Shown: positions 53,787 through 64,000 of the stretch, in pieces
Layout of the letters: every line of letters begins with the position of its first letter
Numbering within the stretch: the stretch's first letter is position 1
Assembly: GCA_029204225.1 (NCBI GenBank)
Contig: MU832258.1
Location: 1-64,000 of the forward strand
Source: Diphasiastrum complanatum
Lineage: Eukaryota > Streptophyta > Lycopodiopsida > Lycopodiales > Lycopodiaceae
Direction of reading: 5' to 3'
Length of the DNA: 64,000 bases
The notes under the pieces: generated by a model
Told to the model about the DNA's origin: nothing
Database searches by the model: none
What the model saw: the letters and a program-made list of their open reading frames with translations, nothing else
Position numbers and translations under genes: made by a program

Positions 53787-54637
53787 TTACCCTAAGATAC
53801 CATTGAGATAGATATGGGCTATTTGAACAAGGAAATAGCCGTTGAACCCATCCAAGAAGCTAAAAGCTTCAGCTCCTGCCATTTCCTCTAATATTTGGGT
53901 TGTTAGGGGCAAGGGAAAATGGTCTTTCTTCGTAACCACATTAAGGTCCTTGAGGTCAACACAGATACAAAGCTTGCATTTTTCTTGGCTACAACCACAA
54001 TGGGTGATACCCAATTAGTATGTTGGACTTCAAAAATAAAGCCAGCATCTAGTAATTTCTTAATATCTTCGTCGATCCTCTCACGATAGACTGGGTTACT
54101 GCGGTAGGGTTTAGCTCTAACGGGCTTAGCATTGTCTTCTAGAGGAATCTGATGTACTACTATTTCAGGGGGGATTCCTTTCATCTCGGTATAATTCCAT
54201 GCAAATACATCCCTGTATTTGCGTAATAAAGTCTCTAGATCAAGCAATCTCTGAAGTTCTTTCTTTATCAGATTTACCACATTAGGATTACAGCGATAGA
54301 ACTTTGTAACCTTTGGTACTGCATCAGGTACTAAAGGTATGGTATGTTCAATGACTGATGTCAGAATACCCTTCAAATCTTGATAAGTCCATGCAAAACA
54401 ATCTTGATACTTAATAAGTAGCAAACGAAGTGCTTGATACTGTTCAGGAGTAAGTTGTGACTCCACTTGTACAATCTTTTCCGGTTCTCCTGGTTCGGCA
54501 AGATTCATTGGCTGCGTCCAAGCTGGGCCATCATAAACCTCTTTAGATTTCGGCATGTGTTCTTCAGGTTCACGATGTGCTTTAGGTAACATGATAACCA
54601 CATCATCCAGTGTATAACATTTAAAATGCTCTGGCAT
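53787..54637 (-). pseudogene. Element L RT N-terminal part with duplicated segment
   Basis: An open frame of 244 codons. Residues about 72-134 (LLLIKYQDCFAWTYQDLKGI ... KKELQRLLDLE) and 137-197 (LLRKYRDVFAWNYTEMKGI ... EDIKKLLDAGF) are two diverged versions of the same segment, which precedes the RT fingers in Tat-like pol. WVSPIVVVAKKN follows. A frameshift near 53.97 kb leads to CVDLKDLNVVTKKDHFPLP and AFSFLDGFNGYFLVQIA, and coding ends near 53.79 kb. The Y/F-x-D-D palm motif, thumb, RNase H and integrase are missing. Confidence 0.85.
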
Positions 54638-54643
54638 ATCATG

Positions 54644-55460
54644 CTAGACTACATTTGCTTGTTCTTTTTCGAAAGGACTTGTCTTGGATCTTCGTTTAGT
54701 CTTCTTAGCAGGAGTTGATCGTGGAGGTGATGACTTTCGGGATGATAAATCTTTCTTCTCAAGTGAAGACTTCCTAGACGATGATGTCTTGCTGGAGATC
54801 TGACTTGAAGAATCATTCTTGACTTTTCCTTTGCCTTTATCCAATAGAGGTGGCACTTCCTTTAAATCGATCTTTTGAGGGGGATTTTCCCATTTCAGGA
54901 CCGTATTATAATGTTGCTTTGCTTATTTCTTCGTCATCGAACCTGTCATCTTGTCTCCCTTCAATATAACTACTTTGGGCGATTTGATTGTCGGTTCATT
55001 AGGAACATTACGCATTCCAAATCTGGTCAGATCCATATGATGTAGAATCTATTCATCCGTAAGTTCTGCATTGCCATCATAAGTTAAGGCATGGCTCATT
55101 GGTATGAGATCATCCTCAATTGGATCTGGTATAGGTTCCGTTGATATCCAGGCTACATTCAGCACATTTAGTGGAAACGTGATTGGCGTATCCAAAGTTT
55201 GATCTAACAAGGAAATCTTGCTCATTTCTGATTGAATATCTTGTTGACACATATATCCTGTTGTAGAATCGATTGTTGCAAGAGCTTCGTTCCAATTGAC
55301 AGTATCCGTTTGAGAATCGTAGTGAACTCCCAATTTTTTCTCTGGTCGATCACAAGTGTGATCCGTTGTTGATGAATCGTCATTCGCTTTTTGAACCACT
55401 GGCTTGATAGTCCAAGTCGTAGGATCAATTTTAACTGCACGTTCACAATTTTCAAAAGTG
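54644..55460 (-). pseudogene. Element L protease-RT linker
   Basis: Minus-strand frames encode a polar linker: KKLGVHYDSQTDTVNWNEA near 55.32 kb, VLNVAWISTEPIPDPIEDDL near 55.12 kb, and a Ser/Lys/Arg-rich run (SSRKSSLEKKDLSSRKSS) near 54.75 kb. No enzyme motif. Stops and frame changes lie near 55.45, 55.05 and 54.64 kb. Confidence 0.65.
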
Positions 55461-56282
55461 ATTTTGCCGGTACCCCAGTTATGAACTACTTGCGCAACTC
55501 ATAATCATGGACGTCCTAAGAGAACTCGGTAGACATTTGGTGCTTCTGGTAAGTCCATCACGACGAATAATAGCAAAAGTAGTAGGCTTAATCTTTGTAA
55601 GGCCCCATTTTGTACATAGCTTTGTAGAAATCAGGTTAACTCCTGAACCGTTGTCTATCACGGCTACTTCTTTAGAAAATTGTCTATGTTGTATCGGTAG
55701 AGTGATATTCTTTTGTTCATTTTCCCAAGCTACTCCAACATGGAGTACATCGTTAGATTCTTCAAATCCAGCACAAAAAAGTGGCTCCTGATGGTCTTCT
55801 GGTTCTTCTTGAGCTAACTTTTGCGCTAAGACTTCTTTTGCTTTTGACACCAACTTTAGGAACTCTTCCAATGAAATATTGATCTTGCTAGACAAAATAT
55901 TCATGAGTAATTCTGTATGCGGTGCTTCCATTTCAGTCATCTTGAAGGGTTCTTCGTGATGATGTAATTGATCATTCATATTCGTACGTAAATTTCTTGG
56001 AGGCTGCAATGGTGAAGACCGAACTTTAGTTGTTACTTTAGCAGCTTCAAGTTTCTCTTCTTCTTGCAGATGTTTAATCCACTGTCTCATATCCTGATAT
56101 CTTTGTTTTTCTGCATTAAGATTTGGATAGACTTCTGATGTTGTTGGTGTATCGTTCAATGGTATAGAATCAGCAGGTACTGAATCCACTACTTGTTCTT
56201 TTTGCTTTTGTGCTCTGGTGACCACCATCAAGGGTGCACTTGGTTTATTATGAGCTACCGATCCTTGCTTGATTGTTATCAA
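55440..56282 (-). pseudogene. Element L protease region
   Basis: An open frame of 267 codons. The retropepsin motif AVIDNGSGVNLISTKLC lies near 55.65 kb, with D-N-G-S at the active site. A shifted frame near 55.53 kb gives YRVLLGRPWL, the usual second part of the Tat-like protease. The N-terminal portion has VVTRAQKQKEQVVDSVPADS and a Glu/Lys-rich stretch. It would cleave the Gag-Pol polyprotein. It sits between gag and RT, as expected. Confidence 0.78.
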
Positions 56283-56284
56283 AT

Positions 56285-57645
56285 TTACAAGTGTTGTAAC
56301 TGGTGGTGGCTTCGGTCTTGCTGGACAGTCTTTATAGCAATGCCCATATCCACAGTCACGACCAATATTCTTTTATTTGGGCATTCTGCAACTCTGTGAT
56401 TTTCTCCACATGCAAAGCATCCAAATGGTGCTCTGGCCCAATTTCTCGAGGCTTGTTGTTGAGCGGCAGCATAAATGGCATACTGTTTTGAAAATCCACC
56501 TTCCTGATCATTACCATAGCTCCATTGCTCAGCACTTCTGTAAGCATCTGGTTCCATCAAATTGGCAGGAGGAGCGGAGTGCTTTGGTGGGGCAGGCAAG
56601 GCTAGACGCTCCGGGTATCCAAGAGTAGATTGTCGTAGTCTTGTTGCTGGATTGCCTCCATACTGTGGATCTTGATATCCCATCTGGGCATACCATTGCT
56701 GAATCATCCGAGGGTTGAAGTTGCAAAAGGCAGTCTCACGGTCAGGTGAATTACACAGATGGCAAACACTGATTTCCATTCGTTTTTTCAATTGAGGACA
56801 CTCGTTCACTGTGTGATTTCCTGTACAAATAGAACACCAGACATTTTCCCTGGTAGGAAACATCTTTGCAAACTTCTCAGGTTTCTTGTTCGCTTCTCCG
56901 TGGAAATTTTCCAATGCTTTGATCTTCTAATCAAATTGCAACTGCAATTTTTCCATCTGTTTCTGCTGGGTCTTCCCAAGTTTCTCGAACTCATTGAGCA
57001 TCATTTCTGCAGTAGCATTGGCATTCATTGATGCAATAGTGGTGGATGTCGTAGTAGTCTGCCCTGCTGTATAAGGCAACATACTGACATTCGGCTCATC
57101 ATCTGAATCTTCATCCTCCTCCCGAATTGCATCGTCCATCCCATTTTGCAAAAGTGCGTACTCATTATGGCGTTTCAGTTCACGTGTGATCCGTTTAGGT
57201 AGTCCTGACAAAAATCACATAATCATGGTATTTTCATTAATCAGCTCAGGCTCACATTCAAATCTAAGACGTTTCACCCTTTTGATGTAATCTCGAACCA
57301 TTTCCCGCTTTCCCATTTTAATTTTACTTAAAAGTAGGAAAGGGTCTTCCATAAACTTTGTGGTCTAAACTGTGTGACAAGGGCTCGTTTCACAACCTCC
57401 CAATCTGTACGCTCAGTTTCATCTTGGTTATAGTACCAATCTTGTGCTGCGTCTATTAAGGCCATAGGAAACAGCTTAAGTTTATCTTGAGGATAAATCT
57501 CACCATAGACCTCACAGGATTCAGCATAGATCTGAAGAAATCTAACTGGATCTGTTAATCCATTATATTTTGGTAGATCCAATCGGGGTGCTCTTCTAAC
57601 AATAATTGGATTGACCTCCTTTGGAGTAGCTCCAGGGACAGCCAT
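56285..57645 (-). pseudogene. Element L gag
   Basis: The likely start is at 57645 (MAVPGATPKEVNPIIVRRAP). The capsid part has LDLPKYNGLTDPVRFLQIYA and DWYYNQDETERTDWEVVKRA, then after a frame change GLPKRITRELKRHNEY and FEKLGKTQQKQMEKLQLQFD. Three cysteine-rich knuckles follow: CSICTGNHTVNEC, CHLCNSPDRETAFC and CFACGENHRVAEC. Two of these have C-x2-C-x3-H-x4-C spacing, one residue shorter than the common knuckle. Frame changes lie near 57.33, 57.21 and 56.92 kb. Its order and motifs match gag of element M. Confidence 0.85.
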
Positions 57646-58855
57646 CTTACAAATTTAGATCAAATTGATAATGTGATTGGATATAGATTTTTTTAAAAAC
57701 TATCTCAGATTAGATCTGCCAGTTCTATTCCACTTTTCAAGAATCTGACTCTATATGATGAAAAATTACCCAAAAATTTGATCAATCAATACTTCTCAAA
57801 AATGATAAATCTCTCATAGTCTAATTCAGAATAAATCAGATTTGATCCAAATTTTGACAGAGACTTGATCTGGAAAATCAAAAAGTAAAAATAGGACTGG
57901 CGAAGGTTCTCTGGGCGAAGGTTGTCTCGGCGAAGGTTCAACAGTGCTAGTTTGGGATAAAAACTCTAAGAGCACTTTTCTGGCAATTTCTTGGGAAATA
58001 ACCTTTGTTGACTTCTCAGATGGAAGGTCTAACATAGATAAAATTATAGACAACCGGACGAAGGTTTCTAACACAAGAAAGTGCAGTTTTTGTGATCTGA
58101 CGAGGGTAAGAATCAAGATTTTTTGTGATCTGATCAAGATAAATCTTCGTCGAACTCAAAAATAGTATTGTTATATAAATAGAAGGTTCTGAAAACTCGA
58201 CGAAGGTTCTGGCGAAGGATCAAGAGTAATACTGGTAATTTTGCAAAAAAGTGACTTTTTTGATAAAAATATGACAATATAACAACTGATCCTCTGAAAA
58301 CCTTTCTATTTTTGGTATTATTCTTTGTCGACCTGGCAGTAGATAGATCTGAATCACATCTAAGCACAATGAATTGGGCGAAGGTTCTTTTTCTGTATTT
58401 TTTTTAGGGTTTTGATAATTTTTGGTGTTTTTTGGTGGTTTTTTTGATGTTTCTGGAAATCTGCTGGGAATAATATTTGCCCTTCAAACTGAAGGTTTTG
58501 TAAACAAAACCAAAGGTGTCTGCAACTCGGCGAAGGTTTCCTAAAAGAGAGTAAAAAGTTCTGGGCTCTGATGATGCTTTTTGTCTCTTTTTGACCAAAT
58601 TTGACAGATTTGATCGATTTTTGTTATTTACTCTGATATCTCATATCCAAATGGATCTTAAGATTGGTGATCTGAATAGCTTTCCTTGTTTAATAATCAG
58701 ATTAGATTTCAAACAAGCAAATCCACTCAAAATTTAGCAAAATCAATCCCAAACTAATCATAAAATGCAGTTTTAACACTATCATGCCACGACAAGATGC
58801 CTAATGCAAGCTAACCATCAGCCAAACATGCTGCAAACTGAAAAATTGGCGTAGC
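57646..58855 (-). other. Element L leader with CGAAGGTT motifs
   Basis: A non-coding leader of 1.2 kb between PBS and gag. CGAAGGTT occurs at least seven times between 57.89 and 58.54 kb on the plus strand, usually preceded by GG or GA. The G-box-like and TATA-like content is unremarkable. Confidence 0.7.
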
Positions 58856-58870
58856 TCCCCGACGGTGCCA
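58856..58870 (-). promoter_or_regulatory. Primer binding site of element L
   Basis: The minus strand reads TGGCACCGTCGGGGA, four bases inside the 5' LTR end. It is a Tat/Athila-type PBS with one change from TGGCGCCGTCGGGGA. Confidence 0.87.
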
Positions 58871-58874
58871 AAAT

Positions 58875-59635
58875 TGTAGTGGGTTTCTTTCCTTGCCTAA
58901 CCTGAATCCAAGATCTAGTCAATCTAGCATCAAAGAGACGGAGTTAGTTGTCACGCGTAGGTTCGTTCCCATGAGAGCGATAGTATAGTTCAGATTTCAA
59001 CATGAATGGAGGATCTAACACTAACATCCATTAACACTAAGCATTAACACTACATCCATTAACCCTACTTTCATTAACCCTAAATCCACAACAATGATAG
59101 AAACTTACTCTTCTCTCTCTCCCTTTCTCTCTCACAAAAAGCATAAGAAATAGCAATCCCAATAATGATCAAATCCAACAATTAGCAAAATCCAAAGAAA
59201 GAATGAGAAATGGAGAAGAAGAGAGGAAGAGCAAGGACATTCATCAATCCATTTCTAAAGAGAACCAATCTGCTTTATTGAAATGAGGAAATGAACATGA
59301 GGAACAACTCGAGTTGGTCCTTTTTTATAGTAGAGAGGAGGACCCTGGCCTTTGAATCATATTGGTCCAGTCTTGTCTCTCTTTTTATTTAAATTTAAAA
59401 AAGTGTGCGAACCATCAAAATTGGAGAGAAACCCAAATTTATTCACTAACTTGACATTTAGGCCCTGCGACATTAAAAGTCGCACAAAAAGACCTAAAGT
59501 CCTTTTATTAACTTTTAACTAATCAATCAAATAACTATGTGATCATTGGGTTGGACTTACACACGCAGGGTGCCAAATCCCTCTCACTTACTAACTAGGG
59601 TTAGGGTTGCCTTGGGATCCGCAAACCCTCCAACA
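58875..59635 (-). repeat. 5' LTR of element L
   Basis: The plus-strand start is TGTAGTGGGTTTC and the end is CCCTCCAACA, so the minus-strand LTR has intact TG...CA ends. It matches 47233-47975. Compared with that copy it keeps an additional 18-19 base unit near 59.06 kb. It directly abuts gag of element M at 59636. Confidence 0.92.
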
Positions 59636-61636
59636 AGGAGGCAGCTGAAAACTAACGTTGAAGTTCGGTGAAGGATTTGATAGCACTATGGAATGGCATG
59701 GTGAGTTGAGCTTGCAGGAGGTCAGAAAATACTTCAAGTCCCTGGAGGGATTTCTCCTTTTGTATGTTTTTCCTCTCGCAAAAATTCATCTTGAAATTCG
59801 TTGTATTGTCTTTGTTCCACTTTTGGGTCTGGGTAATCTTTTGGTGTTGTGGAGGCCGTCAAATGGCTTCCATGTGGGTCAGCTGATTGTCCATGGTTTT
59901 GCTGATGTTCTTGTTGTTGGCATTGTGCTCTAGTAAGAACTCTAACAGGTTCGGATGTGATATGACGTGCTGGAAGGATCCTATTAGGTTGTTTAGGACA
60001 GTCTTTGAAGCTGTGTTTGCGAACACTGTCGGGACATCCTGCATGGTATTGGTTTTTAACTTTACAGTTAGCCATGAAATGTCCTGTTTTGCCACAGATA
60101 AAGCAGTGGTTGCTCATGGGTCCTGTGGCGATAGCGTAACCATCTTGGATGGCTAGCTGATGGTGTGGAATACTCAGCTTGTTTGCATGAGCATGAGTTG
60201 TCGGTTTGAAACTGGTGACTGCTAGATGATGGAATTGATGTATCAGGATGATATGATTGATCGTAGGAGTTTTCTACCAGGTGTGTGTGTGCAGACTCTC
60301 GAGGATGTCTATTTTTTTGTGCTACTAGATCCTGTTGTCCTCGTGGTGGTGGTCCTAAGAGTGCCAGCTATTGTTGAGGTTGATGTCTAGATTGTCTGGG
60401 CAACTCTTGTATATGGATCTAGTTGCTTCATGGTGGATAGGACATGTGTTATTGCTGTGAAACAAATGGTTGTCGAGGAGGTTGATAATGTCCTCCTGAC
60501 TGGTTGTGAGGCTAATTCCTTGGGTTATAATAGCAATAAAGGGAGGTATGCCCCATAAAGTCACAAATTTCACATTTGATCAAGGAGGTATCTGGGACCG
60601 GTTGGTATGAAGGGCACTCATTGCCAGTGTGTGTACCTCGGCAATGAGGGCACCACGTGTTTTCTCGTCTATGATGGATTTGGCTAGTGGGTAACTGACC
60701 TGGCATCGAACTTTGGATAGACTTAAGAGTGTTTTGAAACTCTTTGGTGAGTTTCTCCATCTGTTGTTGGTGTTGCTGATTAAGCAACTCCATCTGTGTT
60801 TTCCATAACTGTTCTCGTGTGTCATCGTTTGGTCGAGCTTCTTGGACAACACGATGTGCTCTCCGTTCTCGTGGTTCCTCAACATCTGAGCCCTCGTCTT
60901 CTTATCGAATGGCATCAGACATGGCTTGTTTCAATGATGTATATTCATCATTGGAACGAAGTTCACGTCTGATCTATCGAGGAAGTCCAACGAGGAACCA
61001 AATGATGAGCATGAACTTGGTAGGTTGCTCTTGTACTTGACTTTTTAATCGTTTAAATCATTCGATATAGTCATGTACTTTTTCGTCTTTTGTCATTTTG
61101 ATACTACTTAGTTTGACAAAAGGACTTTCTATCAAGCGAAAAGGCTTAAACCATTTAATAAATGCCTCTTTTAAAAGTAACCAATCACGTTTATCTTCAC
61201 GATCAAGGTTAAAAAACCACTCTCGTGCACGATCGATCATGGTCATCGAGAAGAGCTGTACCATGGCCTCTGGTGCTGTCTCGCCGTAGATGTCACATGT
61301 GTTCTCAAAGACTTGGAGAAATCGCTGAGGACCAGTGTTACCATCGTACTTAAGTAAGTCTAGCTTTGGGGTCCTTTTTTCAGTACGTGGAACATTATTT
61401 GCGAAAGCTCCGTTTAAGTGAGCTCGTGCATGGGATGATTCGGCAGCATGGAATTCTGGTCGTTCGTATGGAGCTTCATAACGCGTAGGTTCCCATCTGT
61501 CGAATGGGTTTGTGGATGGCTCTTGGACTTGGGATTTCATCCTAGAATACTTGTTAAATCGAGCCTGTTCGGTAGATGGGGAGACCATCTCTGGTGGATA
61601 GTCCTCTGTAGTATTCGGATCGTTAGGGCGATCCAT
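59636..61636 (-). pseudogene. Element M gag (Tat-like, 3'-truncated)
   Basis: It starts at 61636 (MDRPNDPNTTEDYPPEMVSP). The capsid part has LDLLKYDGNTGPQRFLQVFE and REWFFNLDREDKRDWLLLKE, then, after frame changes, knuckles CPHCRGTHTGNEC and CEICDFMGHTSLYC near 60.55-60.66 kb and CFICGKTGHFMANC near 60.1 kb. The sequence then becomes polar (HQQNHGQSADPHGSH). Protease and pol are missing because the LTR of element L begins at 59635. Its architecture matches gag of element L, so the two are related lineages. Confidence 0.84.
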
Positions 61637-61855
61637 GACAGCTTGTAGAGTGTCGTAGGATGGTGGAAATAAACTTGTGCACTCTAGGTACGGTGGATAC
61701 GGTTGTCAGAATGCGGGTGTTGTGGTCTGTTACGGGTTGATTTCGGTTTGGGATGGTCGATGGAGGTCGTAGGCTGTAAATCGTAATATTGCGGTCGACT
61801 GCGGTTTGTGACGGTCAAGGACGAATGTGCATCAGTCGGAACTTGAGTGAGGCTA
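61637..61855. other. Short leader of element M
   Basis: Non-coding. No convincing PBS is readable between the gag start and the repeat block. Confidence 0.4.
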
Positions 61856-62278
61856 CGGCTCCGGTTGAAATTTGACAGGGGTCCGGCTCCGGTTGAGATT
61901 GGAAGTAGGCCGTCGGTTGAGAGGGGACTGTGTCCTCCAGTTGACATTCAAGAGCAGTGTTCCGGTTGAGATTTGAGAAGAATGCTCCGGTCGATATCTG
62001 AACAGAGTGTTTCGGTCGAGATCTGAGAAGAGTTTTTTGGTTGAGATGTGAACAAAATGCTTCGGTCGAGAGCTGACAGAAGTGTTGCGGTCGAGATCTG
62101 AGCAGAGTGCTTCAGTCAAGATTGGACTGAACACTCCGTTTGAGATGTGATGGCAGTGCTCCGGTCGAGTTTTTTTTTTTTTTTTTTACTGAGCACTCCG
62201 GTTGAGATTCGAGCGAAATGCTCCGGTTGAGAATTGATGGTAGTGCTCCGGTCAAGTTTTTACTGAGCACTCCGCTTC
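61856..62278. repeat. Tandem-repeat block GCTCCGGTCGAGATCTGA, 5' of element M
   Basis: About 14 imperfect units of about 26-34 bp carry CTCCGGTTGAGATNTGA and TTCGGTCGAGATCTGA. It is the same motif family as 52131-53690. It lies upstream (minus sense) of gag M, hence probably in its leader or LTR. It includes a T18 run at 62170-62187 and ends where copia N coding starts. Confidence 0.85.
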
Positions 62279-63278
62279 AAAGCAGTGCAGCAGTCTTTTA
62301 TCATTATCACTTTGTACGTGGATGATACATTGCTTTTTAGCAACAGTACCGATCTGATAAAAGAGAATAAGACAATGCTATTTTTTGAATTCGAGATGAC
62401 CGACCTGGTAAAGCTCATTTCTGCCTTGGTATACAAATCCACAGAGACAAAAAACAAAAGTTGGTCTACATTACACAACAAAAGTACATTTACAATATTT
62501 CAGTCAGATATAATCTGATCAATTGCAAGTTAGCTCTCTCACCAATGGAACTAGGACTCAAATTGTCAAAGGACCAGTGTCTCCAAACAATTCATGAAAA
62601 GCAGCAGATGCGTGAGTATCCTTACCATTCTATTATAGGATCTCTTATGTACGTCATGATTTGTATCAGGCCAGACATAGGTTTTGTAGTCAGCACTCTC
62701 AGTCAGTTTATGACTAATCCTGGTATAACACATTGGAAGGCTCTTATTAGAGTCATGAGATATCTTCGATCTACTAGTAGTCGGCAACGGCAAACTCAAT
62801 TTACTCAGTGGTTACACAAATGCGAGTTGGGCAGGAGATATACACACTCGTAAATCTACTTCTGGATTTACATTCTTCCTCAACAACGGTCTAATTTCTT
62901 GGAACGGTCTCAAGCAATCTTCGATAGCTCTATCTTCCATTGAATCAGAGTATATCGCAGTCTCTCAAGCTACAAAGAAAGCAATTTGGTGAGGAACTTA
63001 CTCTCAGATATCGGTCTGAATCAATATGCTCTGATGACATTATTTTGTGATAATCAAAGTGCCATCATCAGCCAACCCTAGATCTCATTCCAAGAGTAAG
63101 CACATTGAACTGAAGTATCATTTCGTCAGAAGCAGAGTTCTCAACGAAGAGGCCAGATTGTAGTATTGTAGAACGCAAGATATGACAGTAGATGTTTTTA
63201 CTAAAGCATTAAGTTTGGAGTCACACAAAAGTTTTTGTGTAGAACTAAGTTTGAAGGTCAAGGCATTCAAGGATTAAG
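62279..63278 (+). pseudogene. Copia N RT (from palm) and RNase H
   Basis: Coding starts abruptly at SFIIITLYVDDTLLFSNSTD, with YVDD at 62316-62327. It continues with frame changes through LGLKLSKDQCLQ, YHSIIGSLMYVMICIRPDIG, VSTLSQFMTNPGITHWKALI and RYLRS. RNase H follows with ISWNGLKQSSIALSSIESEY, HSKSKHIELKYHFVRSRVL and TQDMTVDVFTKALSLESHKS, ending just before the PPT. The 5' two thirds of the element are missing. It is the same lineage as copia C, D and H. Confidence 0.86.
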
Positions 63279-63290
63279 ATTAAGGAAGAG
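63279..63290 (+). promoter_or_regulatory. Polypurine tract of copia N
   Basis: ATTAAGGAAGAG directly before the LTR start TGTTGGATTATTC. Confidence 0.85.
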
Positions 63291-64000
63291 TGTTGGATTA
63301 TTCTTTTTCTTACCAATCGTCTAATTGGTTTTAATTTTCATCCATTGTTAATCCAGTTCTGCGAATTTTTTCGTGTGTTTACATAGTCTGCAGAATTACA
63401 CGGAGTTTACGACAATGTCTCTTTTTCGCCTGTCAAGAATCCCGTTGAAAAATGCAGTGTTGCCTTTTTCGTATTTTTTGCCTGACAGAAATCTCGTGTA
63501 AAATCACAATGTCGCATTTTTCGCTTTTTCCAAAGACCCTGAAATGTTAAGGAAATGACTCTGGAAAAGTGTGGGACAATCCTAAATGAGATTTAAGGGC
63601 ACCTTCTCCTTTTTTGTCTTTTTCGCGAAAAACCTGACAGTGTCACCTATGGCTGTTTCAGTTCATTTCTGTAGAGCTACAGTTTTGGTTTATTTATGCA
63701 GACAGAACGTTTACGGCCAATTTCACTGCTTATCAACAATCAATGACAAGGACCGGATGGATGCCAGCAGATCATCAGCCAACTGGCGATCACAATTGAT
63801 GACCTAATTTCTTAGTATAAATTGTTGTTCATATTCATATAGTTAATTCATTGAAAATCAGAGTTATCAGAAACATTTGAATAGTTTGCTCTCTCTCTCA
63901 AGCCTGCGAGCTTGAACACTCCTGAGCATTCTAGCTCACTTCTTAGAGTTGTTTTAGAGATTGCTATTGCACTACTGTTAATCAGCATTGCGCGTTAATT
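63291..64000 (+). repeat. 3' LTR of copia N, running off the window
   Basis: It starts TGTTGGATTATTC after the PPT. Repeat units at 63.35-63.66 kb carry TTTTTCGCCTG, AATGTCGCATTTTTCGC and GGGCACCTTCTCC. A CTCTCTCTCTC block lies near 63.89 kb. The right end is outside the window. An open frame (63586-63807) inside it is not considered a gene. Confidence 0.75.

Larger units (their letters stand above)
47233..59635 (-). mobile_element. Composite LTR element L (Tat-like gypsy with unknown ORF cassette)
   Basis: Two LTRs of 743 and 761 bases in the same orientation bound 10.9 kb. In transcription order: 5' LTR 58875-59635, PBS 58856-58870, repeat-bearing leader, gag, protease, RT that ends after its first third, a tandem-repeat block (52.13-53.69 kb), an unknown coding block (52.07-48.03 kb), PPT 47976-47988 and 3' LTR. 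RNase H and integrase are absent. The flanks (ATCAT left, AGGAG right) do not form a target duplication. It is therefore either a mobilised chimera or the product of recombination between two related elements. Confidence 0.8.

Noticed and set aside
47228-59640. Target-site duplication for element L
   Set aside because: ATCAT on the left and AGGAG on the right do not match, and no shifted 4-6 base match is found at the LTR edges.
62170-62187. T18 run taken as a LINE or SINE tail
   Set aside because: It is embedded in the GGTCGAG repeat on both sides, with no element body next to it.
63586-63807. 73-codon plus frame
   Set aside because: Lies fully in the copia N LTR and includes the LTR repeat; no motif.

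Overview
This is nuclear DNA of a land plant with a large, repeat-packed genome. The evidence is Ty1/copia elements with initiator-Met-type primer binding sites (TGGTATCAGAGC), Ty3/gypsy elements of the Tat/Athila and chromovirus-like types, a plant LINE, CACTA (En/Spm) remnants with DUF4216/DUF4218 exons, and short AT-rich GT-AG introns. I see no convincing intact host gene, no rRNA or tRNA gene, and nothing bacterial. A fern or gymnosperm would fit, but the sequence does not prove it.

Layout, left half. 1-2.9 kb is anonymous. 2.9-4.6 kb is a CACTA remnant (minus) abutting a plus-strand transposase-like fragment. 4.9-8.07 kb is copia A (minus). 8.07-8.6 kb is a copia RNase H scrap (plus). 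8.6-12.4 kb is copia B (plus). 12.4-14.5 kb is copia C (minus, LTR with tandem repeats). 16.2-18.0 kb is a 5'-truncated LINE (minus). 18.85-20.27 kb is copia D (minus). 20.3-23.2 kb holds unknown, partly protein-like sequence. 23.9-27.1 kb is copia E (plus). 27.1-31 kb is non-coding, with weak tandem repeats.

Layout, right half. 31.1-31.35 kb is a copia gag scrap. 31.9-35.45 kb is gypsy G (minus, with a gag-RT fusion). 36-40.1 kb is copia H (minus). 40.8-43.16 kb is copia I (minus, with two internal deletions). 43.18-43.44 kb is a copia LTR with its PBS (plus). 43.45-45.85 kb is gypsy J (minus). 46.4-47.23 kb is a second CACTA remnant with two introns. 47.23-59.64 kb is composite element L, bounded by two matching LTRs. 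59.64-62.28 kb is the gag and repeat-rich 5' region of a sister element M (minus). 62.28-64 kb is the 3' end of copia N (plus) with its LTR.

The most unusual object is element L. Two LTRs of about 750 bp, roughly 95% alike by eye, flank a PBS, a leader, gag, protease, and an RT that carries two diverged copies of its N-terminal segment and then stops. A 1.6 kb tandem-repeat block follows, then a coding block of about 1,350 codons of unknown function (proline/serine-rich, coiled coil, and a W-rich C-terminal region) that ends about 50 bp before the polypurine tract. All nine internal stops I count in that block are TAG or TGA and none is TAA. Other recurring themes are in-frame internal deletions in several LTR elements, related TTTTTCG-type repeats in LTRs of different superfamilies, and an intron present in one CACTA copy and absent from the other.
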